From Methanobacterium sp. SMA-27 (GTDB lineage: Archaea; Methanobacteriota; Methanobacteria; Methanobacteriales; Methanobacteriaceae): a stretch of 64,000 nucleotides of DNA. The notes beneath the pieces were generated by a model. That model saw only the letters and a program-made list of their open reading frames with translations, did not search any database and was not told where the DNA came from. How positions within the stretch are numbered: position 1 is the stretch's first letter; every line of letters starts with the position of its first letter. The translations under genes and the position numbers were made by a program. This document shows, one piece after another, positions 58,605 through 64,000 of this stretch. Where the stretch lies: NCBI RefSeq assembly GCF_000744455.1, contig NZ_JQLY01000001.1, forward strand, positions 2,138,501 through 2,202,500. The letters are read 5' to 3'.

Positions 58605-60545
58605 GTGCGCCCACCATACATGCCACTACTACCAGTAAGTAAAGATCTTACAAACAAACCATATAAATTGGTTCTTTATGCTTTATTGGGAGTTACATTG
58701 CTCATAATTTATGGTATGATAGGATCTACATATATAATGAGATTAGATCTGGTTAATTCTATTTATTTTACAGTACAAACCATAGCAACTGTTGGTTTTG
58801 GTGATATTCAGCCAATAACTCCATTACAAAAAATGTTTACTGTAACTCTTGTAATGGGTGGGGTTGCTCTACTTGCTTATGCATTTACATTAACAATAAC
58901 GGTGGTTACAATGGCAGTTGAAGAGATAGCTTCCGGCGCTAAACAAAGGAGAATAATAGCCGCCAGTAAGGATCATTTTGTCCTCTGTGGCTATGGAAGA
59001 GTTGGAAGTGCAGTTTATAAAGAGCTTAAAAAAAGGAATATTAGATCAATAATAATTGAAAAAAATAAAGACGTGGTTGAGAAAGAACTTTGGGAAGATC
59101 CAGATGTTCTTGCAATTCCTGGAGATGCAACAGATGAAAGTATAATGATGGATGCAGGAATAAAAAGGGCACGAGGAGTTATCATAACTACTGGAGATGA
59201 TGTGGATAATCTATTCATAACCCTAACAGCAAGAGAAATACATCCCGAGATATGGATAGTTACAAGAGCGAGTAAAAGCGAAAATGTGCGTCGATTATAC
59301 CGTTCTGGAGCAGATAAAGTCATATCTCCTGAAACAAGTGGTGCAGAAGACATATACTTCGCTTCAATGGAACCCACAATTATGAAGATCACAGAGATCC
59401 ATGGAGTTGCAGACATACGAAAGGAATCTGAAATCATCTTGAAATATGGATGCACCCTCGAGAACATAGAATACCACTTACCAGAATTCAAGGAACCTCT
59501 TGCAAGAAAAATAGGAGTAACAGATATAGAACAGCTCAACAGATTTTTAAGTAGTTTAGAACGTGAAAAATCTCGAAAAAAATCTTTAGAGAGCATATAT
59601 GAATCAGTGAGCGGAATTCACTCCCATTGGATTTCAGGACCCAACAAGGAAAGTCTTGAAAAAGTTGCTGAAGAACTGAAAAAAGAGGGATTCCTTTTAG
59701 GAGTCAATCTCACAGAAGATGAAATAAAAGAAACGGCAAAAAAACATGGCAGAATGGTTGAAGTTGTTCTAAAACCCGAGATTAAGATAACTGAAAACCA
59801 TGACATCCAAGATATCAGAGAAGAAGCAAAGATAATTCTTAAACATGGTTGTACATTAGAAGATATTGAGTACTACCTCCCAGGATTTAAAGAACCCCTA
59901 AAGAGAAAAATTGGACTTTCAGATGAAAAAGAAATGGATAGATTTCTTTCAAGCCTTGAACATGATTCTAAAAGGATGGATGCACTTGAAAGGCTTTACA
60001 TCATCTCAGGTGGAGGAATTCATTCCCATACCATTTCAGGCAAGGATACACAAAGTTTAGCTAAAGTTGAAAAAGAGCTAAAAACAAAAGGATTCCTTTT
60101 AGGGGTAAATTTAACTCATGATGAGATTGTTCAAAAGATATCCGAATTTGGCAGAGTAAGCGAATTACTATTAAGACACAAACCAAGTGATACCGATGAT
60201 AAAAGAATCATTATTAGTATGGGCGGTAGAATATTGGACTCTAAACATTACCTACCAGGTTTAAGACAAGTAGTAACAAGAAAACTCTATTTAAAAGATG
60301 AAAATGATCTAAAAAATTGTGAAGAGGAATATAAAAAACCAGATGCAAAAAGGTCTCTTGAAGCATTATCCCAGATATCAAGACAAGTCCACTCCCACAC
60401 AGTTTCTGCAGGGGACATTGAAAAAATCAAGAAAATTGAAAATGCACTGAAAAAAACTGGAATGCTTTTAGGGGTTGATCTTCCTGAAGATGATATTTGG
60501 AATATCGTTGAAAGTGAAGAAATAGAAAAGTTCTGTATTCAGTGA
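58605..60545 (+). CDS. Two-TM potassium channel with RCK domain and three copies of an unknown C-terminal domain
   Basis: 646 residues. A two-helix pore (helices about 22-42 and 78-100) with filter TVGFGD at 62-67. The RCK Rossmann domain begins [18 protein letters not shown] (124-141) and runs to about 250. Instead of the usual single RCK-C lobe, three homologous units follow at about 267-390, 398-523 and 532-640. Each has a CTLE.IEYhLP.FKEPL.RKIG-like start (degenerate in the third), a central HSH (339-341, 473-475, 596-598) and [12 protein letters not shown] near its end. The GTG start (58605) has GGTGAT 5 nt upstream; ATG 58620 is possible. Probably a ligand-gated K+ channel; what the repeats bind is unknown. 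Confidence 0.85.
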   Translation: MRPPYMPLLPVSKDLTNKPYKLVLYALLGVTLLIIYGMIGSTYIMRLDLVNSIYFTVQTIATVGFGDIQPITPLQKMFTVTLVMGGVALLAYAFTLTITVVTMAVEEIASGAKQRRIIAASKDHFVLCGYGRVGSAVYKELKKRNIRSIIIEKNKDVVEKELWEDPDVLAIPGDATDESIMMDAGIKRARGVIITTGDDVDNLFITLTAREIHPEIWIVTRASKSENVRRLYRSGADKVISPETSGAEDIYFASMEPTIMKITEIHGVADIRKESEIILKYGCTLENIEYHLPEFKEPLARKIGVTDIEQLNRFLSSLEREKSRKKSLESIYESVSGIHSHWISGPNKESLEKVAEELKKEGFLLGVNLTEDEIKETAKKHGRMVEVVLKPEIKITENHDIQDIREEAKIILKHGCTLEDIEYYLPGFKEPLKRKIGLSDEKEMDRFLSSLEHDSKRMDALERLYIISGGGIHSHTISGKDTQSLAKVEKELKTKGFLLGVNLTHDEIVQKISEFGRVSELLLRHKPSDTDDKRIIISMGGRILDSKHYLPGLRQVVTRKLYLKDENDLKNCEEEYKKPDAKRSLEALSQISRQVHSHTVSAGDIEKIKKIENALKKTGMLLGVDLPEDDIWNIVESEEIEKFCIQ

Positions 60546-60578
60546 ATAGGATAATTTTAATTTTTATCTTTCATAAAT

Positions 60579-60587
60579 AAAAAAAAA
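60579..60587 (-). terminator. Oligo-T terminator of ftr
   Basis: Nine A on the plus strand, T9 on the minus strand, about 18 bp past the ftr stop codon. Confidence 0.5.
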
Positions 60588-60604
60588 TATGGAAATCGTA
60601 ATTA

Positions 60605-61498
60605 TTAGAAAAGCTCATGAAGCTTAATCTGATATTTACCGAGGTTTCCACCGAAGTTACCTGCACTTATCTGAATTATTCCAGAGATTTTAACTGCAGC
60701 TTCAATACCTGCCTTCATGGCTGCTTTGACTGCTTCTTCATTTACTCCGTCAATAACTATCTCATAAACACCATTAACATTTTCCGGTATTTCACAACCC
60801 TCAACTTCGTCCTTCAAAGTAACACACATTTTTTCGTTGGTAGAAGCTCCTAAAAACTTGTACTTATTTGAACCAACTTTGGAACCGGAAGCAACTATTC
60901 CCCCCGGGAATGGAGTTATTGCACCAGGAATTGCTTCAATAGCATCCACAGCTGCGTCCGCAGCTAATAATCCTGCTGGTTGGTTTTCTGCGAGAATGAA
61001 GAAATTCCCACCTGCAACGCCTGCTTTTATTCCTAATTCTGCTTCAACTAAAAAGTCACCGGACATTAGGGGGATGGAGTGTATTTTCCTTCCTTCCACA
61101 TCCAATGTTTGTTCATATCCATCACCGAAGAATTTTAGTTTCTGACCTGTTTTGAGTTTTTCATCAGGTTCATCCATCCAATCAAAGACAGCTGTGGTTG
61201 CTGCAGTTAGGATACACATTCCTACTCGCTCTAGTAATTCATGATCAAGTTTACCCTTGTTCATGTTGCAGATCATTATTATATAACCCGGCCTTCCATC
61301 AGGAGTATCCTGTGGTGGCACATAACCGTCTATTCCTGCCTCTGCCGGGCATCCGATAACAGATGTTCCGTAACCTGTGGCTTCGGTAGCTGCTACTAAT
61401 GCCAGTTTTTTGGTTGCTGCAGTTATGAGAATTCTTGATACTTGTATGCCGAATGCTTCTGCAAAATTATCTTCTATTTCCACTCCGTTTATTTCCAT
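60605..61498 (-). CDS. ftr: Formylmethanofuran:tetrahydromethanopterin formyltransferase
   Basis: About 297 residues from [18 protein letters not shown]. The family is unmistakable: [36 protein letters not shown], the [15 protein letters not shown] stretch, [27 protein letters not shown] and the ending [21 protein letters not shown]. It catalyses step two of CO2 reduction to methane, transferring the formyl group to H4MPT. It stands alone between the K+ channel (convergent) and a flippase-like gene; the usual fwd partners are elsewhere. Two Met upstream (61507) are less likely starts. Confidence 0.96.
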   Translation of the reverse strand: MEINGVEIEDNFAEAFGIQVSRILITAATKKLALVAATEATGYGTSVIGCPAEAGIDGYVPPQDTPDGRPGYIIMICNMNKGKLDHELLERVGMCILTAATTAVFDWMDEPDEKLKTGQKLKFFGDGYEQTLDVEGRKIHSIPLMSGDFLVEAELGIKAGVAGGNFFILAENQPAGLLAADAAVDAIEAIPGAITPFPGGIVASGSKVGSNKYKFLGASTNEKMCVTLKDEVEGCEIPENVNGVYEIVIDGVNEEAVKAAMKAGIEAAVKISGIIQISAGNFGGNLGKYQIKLHELF

Positions 61499-61609
61499 GA
61501 TTATCACCGTCTAGATCGTAGTTTAGGAGAAGTTATAAATTTTTCCATTTAATCCTGAGTAATTAAAAAATAAAAATAAATATTAAATTAAAAGTATTAA
61601 GCCCTATAT

Positions 61610-62626
61610 CTAAAATTTGTCTGAGAATTTTTCTAAAACATTTGACCCAACATATGGAAGCATTCCTATTCCAATAAATGAAGTCATCCAGAAAGATATT
61701 AACCTTTCAACAATAGTTGCTGCTGCACTTATTGATGGTGGTACGCCTGCTGCAGAATATAAAATTATCATCATTCCATCAACAGCTCCAACACCTCCAG
61801 GAAGAAGTGGAATCAATCCTATTAAGGTAGCTATTACAAATACTGCTGCAATTACCCACAAGGATACTGGAGTACCAAATGATGCGAAAACTACGTAAAC
61901 TCTGATTATTTCCATGAACCATATCAAAAATGACAATGGAAGCCCATACATTAAAACCCTTCTGTCACGTATCATAATACGCATGCTGCTCTGAAATCCA
62001 TTCATTGCTTCCAAGGCCTTTCTCTCAATTTCGAAGTGTTTATTTTTTGAAAATCTTTTTACAAGCCCTACTAGCCATAGCGTTATTCTCTGACCTACAG
62101 CCTCATTAATAGACATGATTAAAATTATAATAAAAACAACAATTAAAATGACAAGGGATACAATCAAAGCAAAAACAATCCATTCTGGAAGGCTAAGAAA
62201 AGAAACAGAAAATATTATTGTTAAAATTGCCAAAAGAACAAATGGAAATGTGTCAAGTCCCCTATCTGCGATTACCGTAGCAAAGGCATTTTCCATTGGA
62301 GCCTTTGTGTATTTTCCCAACATATATGCCCTAACAGGTTCTCCCCCTCCTCTAGCACTTGGTGTGATATTATTAACAGCAAGTCCAACCATTAACATTG
62401 GAAAAACATGTCTTCTTTTTATGGATATTTTAAGTGAATGGATTGTGATGGACCATCTTTGGGTCCACATCCCATATATTATGAATTGAATTACAACTGC
62501 CAATGCAATGTATAATGGATTTGCATTTTTCAGAGCACTTTCAATTTTTCCCGGGCCTATGTATAAAACCATTGCTGCCAGAATCCCTATTCCAACAAGT
62601 AACAGTATAATAGTTTTATTATTCAT
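61610..62626 (-). CDS. Flippase-like membrane protein (UPF0104/LPG synthase TM-region family)
   Basis: 338 residues with eight or so helices and the family motifs ALKNANPLYIALAVV, MLMVGLAVNNITPSARGGGEPVRAYMLGK, ATVIADRGLDTFPF and LIPLLPGGVGAVDGMMI. It belongs to TIGR00374-type proteins that may flip or anchor lipids. No specific substrate is known. The gene stands 103 bp before ftr in the same direction, with its own promoter likely upstream. Confidence 0.88.
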   Translation of the reverse strand: MNNKTIILLLVGIGILAAMVLYIGPGKIESALKNANPLYIALAVVIQFIIYGMWTQRWSITIHSLKISIKRRHVFPMLMVGLAVNNITPSARGGGEPVRAYMLGKYTKAPMENAFATVIADRGLDTFPFVLLAILTIIFSVSFLSLPEWIVFALIVSLVILIVVFIIILIMSINEAVGQRITLWLVGLVKRFSKNKHFEIERKALEAMNGFQSSMRIMIRDRRVLMYGLPLSFLIWFMEIIRVYVVFASFGTPVSLWVIAAVFVIATLIGLIPLLPGGVGAVDGMMIILYSAAGVPPSISAAATIVERLISFWMTSFIGIGMLPYVGSNVLEKFSDKF

Positions 62627-62755
62627 GATATTGTTCCTTTCAGATAATATTTGAATTAATTTGATACTTAAATTTATACAAATCTATATTGAATAGATTT
62701 GATGTCTATTTAAGTGATAGCTATAATAAAATTTGTAAATAAAATATGAATATTG

Positions 62756-63238
62756 TCATATGTATATTACTTCAAAACTGAGATCATCTGTATCTAATAA
62801 AACAACTGTTTTTTGCCCTGAAACATATCCACATACTTCACCAGGGTTTATAATCATTGTTTCACCATTCAATATTTCCATTTTATGAGTGTGACCCCTA
62901 ATAACAACGTCATATTTTCCACATTTGGCAAGAGAATCCACAATTGCTTGGTTACTGCCATGGATGATTGAAAATTTCCAGCCCTCAACTGAAATTTCTT
63001 TAAAATCTTCTAAAATGCAGATTTCTTCATAAGCTACCTTAAGACCTTCTTTTTCACCGTCATTATTACCATAAATAGCAATAAATTCCGGATCTAGTTT
63101 TCTAAATTCTAATGCAGTGAATGGAGATATTAAATCTCCTGCATGTATTACAACGTCTACTTCTTCTTTGTTAAAAATTTTTACGGCTTTTCTAATAGCA
63201 TCAAGGTTGTCGTGGCTGTCAGACATTATCCCTATCAT
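62756..63238 (-). CDS. MJ0936/YfcE-type metallophosphoesterase
   Basis: 160 residues. All five metallophosphoesterase blocks are visible: [37 protein letters not shown] and [10 protein letters not shown], closing with NPGEVCGY. The homologues have Mn/Ni-dependent phosphodiesterase activity in vitro; a cellular substrate is unknown. Single gene between the flippase-like and glycosyltransferase genes. Confidence 0.93.
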   Translation of the reverse strand: MIGIMSDSHDNLDAIRKAVKIFNKEEVDVVIHAGDLISPFTALEFRKLDPEFIAIYGNNDGEKEGLKVAYEEICILEDFKEISVEGWKFSIIHGSNQAIVDSLAKCGKYDVVIRGHTHKMEILNGETMIINPGEVCGYVSGQKTVVLLDTDDLSFEVIYI

Positions 63239-63448
63239 AATATTACTATGTTTTATTTGATAATAATTTTTTTTGTTTTTATTAACATTATTAAACTAAT
63301 ATGAAAATTATATCTATTTTTTTACACAACTTTTTTAAGTGTCTAAGTCCAGTTTTCTATTGAATAATATACCCATATAACTAATTAATTTGAGAAACAG
63401 CCCTATTAAAATTATAAAGTTAATATTCTGTATTAAAATATTGTATTT

Positions 63449-64000
63449 TTATTTGGAATAAATTTTAATTAGACGATCAAGTTCTTTTAAAATTGCTTTG
63501 TTTCCATCCTGTTTGTATGATTTTAATGCTTCACTGTAAGTATCAAGTTTATTTAAAAATTGTTCAACAATATCCAATTCTAATTCTTCATGGAATTCCC
63601 CATATCCTAGTCTTTCCATATATATTGCATTTAATATTTGCTCGAACTGACCTTTTACGGGAATGCTGAGTATAGGTTTTTTTAAGTAAATAGATTCACT
63701 AATAAGGGTGAATCCTCCATTGGCTAATACAGCTTTACATGTTCCAAGATCTTTGAAGAACTGATCTTCATTAAATTCACGGAATATTAGGTTTTCATCT
63801 ACTTTTTCAAAATCAAACCCATATATTATGAAATTTTCATCCACTTTCTTAAGTACTTCTATAAGTTTTGAATTAGAAGTACTGGTCTGATAAACAAGTA
63901 CATGACCTCCTTTTACAGATTCTAAATTTAAAATTTCGTTCCTTAGAATGGGTGGGAAAATGGATACCTTATCAGAATTCTTAATTTCTGGATAGAAATA
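63449..64000 (-). CDS. MJ1255-type glycosyltransferase, C-terminal part
   Basis: 184 codons including the stop; the open frame continues past the right edge. The GTG at 63844 is internal. It has the second half of a GT-B (GT28-like) glycosyltransferase: FPPILRNEILNLES, GGHVLVYQTSTSNSKLIEVLK, then CKAVLANGGFTLISESIYLKKPILSIPVKGQFEQILNAIYMERLGYGE, the UDP-sugar-binding loop. The family is the MJ1255/VC2487 group, role in envelope or small-glycolipid synthesis inferred. Start not in view. Confidence 0.8.
   Translation of the reverse strand, partial: YFYPEIKNSDKVSIFPPILRNEILNLESVKGGHVLVYQTSTSNSKLIEVLKKVDENFIIYGFDFEKVDENLIFREFNEDQFFKDLGTCKAVLANGGFTLISESIYLKKPILSIPVKGQFEQILNAIYMERLGYGEFHEELELDIVEQFLNKLDTYSEALKSYKQDGNKAILKELDRLIKIYSK

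Overview
The window is AT-rich archaeal DNA from a hydrogenotrophic methanogen of the order Methanobacteriales, most like a Methanobacterium. The evidence is a formylmethanofuran:H4MPT formyltransferase, a coenzyme M biosynthesis pair (comDE), a 16-gene energy-converting hydrogenase B (ehbA-P) cluster, archaeal Hjc, Nop5 and fibrillarin, the archaeosine-precursor genes queE/queD, and TATA-box promoters with strong GGAGGT-type ribosome binding sites. Both edges cut genes: comD on the left and an MJ1255-type glycosyltransferase on the right.

Layout. 0-6.2 kb: comD(partial)-comE, an iron-sulfur aldo/keto reductase, a short operon (MJ1316-domain protein, CBS-ParB protein, hisE), gatB and a BioB/HmdB-like radical SAM enzyme. 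6.6-7.2 kb: five tRNA genes (Asn, elongator Met, Glu, Leu, His) behind one TATA box. 7.3-16.1 kb: Hjc resolvase, exported and membrane proteins, pyrK-pyrD, divergent nop5 and flpA, a 221-bp internally deleted IS605/TnpB-type element just behind flpA, coaBC and a KH-domain protein. 16.5-26 kb: a long minus-strand block with a PsbP-like lipoprotein, a SHOCT-like membrane protein, pheA, an RNA ligase, five consecutive CBS-domain proteins, queE, queD and a DUF366 protein. 26.5-32.4 kb: a nucleotidyltransferase, homoserine dehydrogenase, a frameshifted Cas4-like gene, a cupin, a DUF6448 protein, two tandem small paralogues and an ACT-domain protein.

32.4-36 kb is a decay zone: a pyridoxamine-phosphate-oxidase-like gene with an in-frame stop, a truncated and frameshifted tnpB that keeps its left end, a frameshifted small exported protein and a SIR2-domain remnant, mixed with an intact Rieske protein and a PadR regulator. 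At 36.7-43.8 kb a TetR regulator, surrounded by ACTAAC/GTTAGT operators, precedes a four-gene operon: pyruvyltransferase-like protein, a 953-residue reductase-plus-adenylation fusion, an unknown protein and a GMC/long-chain-alcohol-oxidase-like flavoprotein. This is the most novel metabolic unit here. 43.9-53.3 kb: ehb, all on the minus strand and tightly overlapping. 53.5-64 kb: two hydrolase-like genes, argG, a BofA-like protein, nnr, a K+ channel with three copies of an unrecognised C-terminal domain, ftr, a flippase-like protein, a phosphodiesterase and the partial glycosyltransferase.

A recurring oddity is translation starts. The RNA ligase has a complete four-cysteine zinc ribbon upstream of its first ATG that can be reached only from an ATT codon 7-8 nt behind a strong Shine-Dalgarno. 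A nearby reading frame also lacks ATG/GTG/TTG over about 100 residues, and gatB has an ATT at the better spacing upstream of its ATG. No CRISPR array, rRNA gene or integrase was seen.
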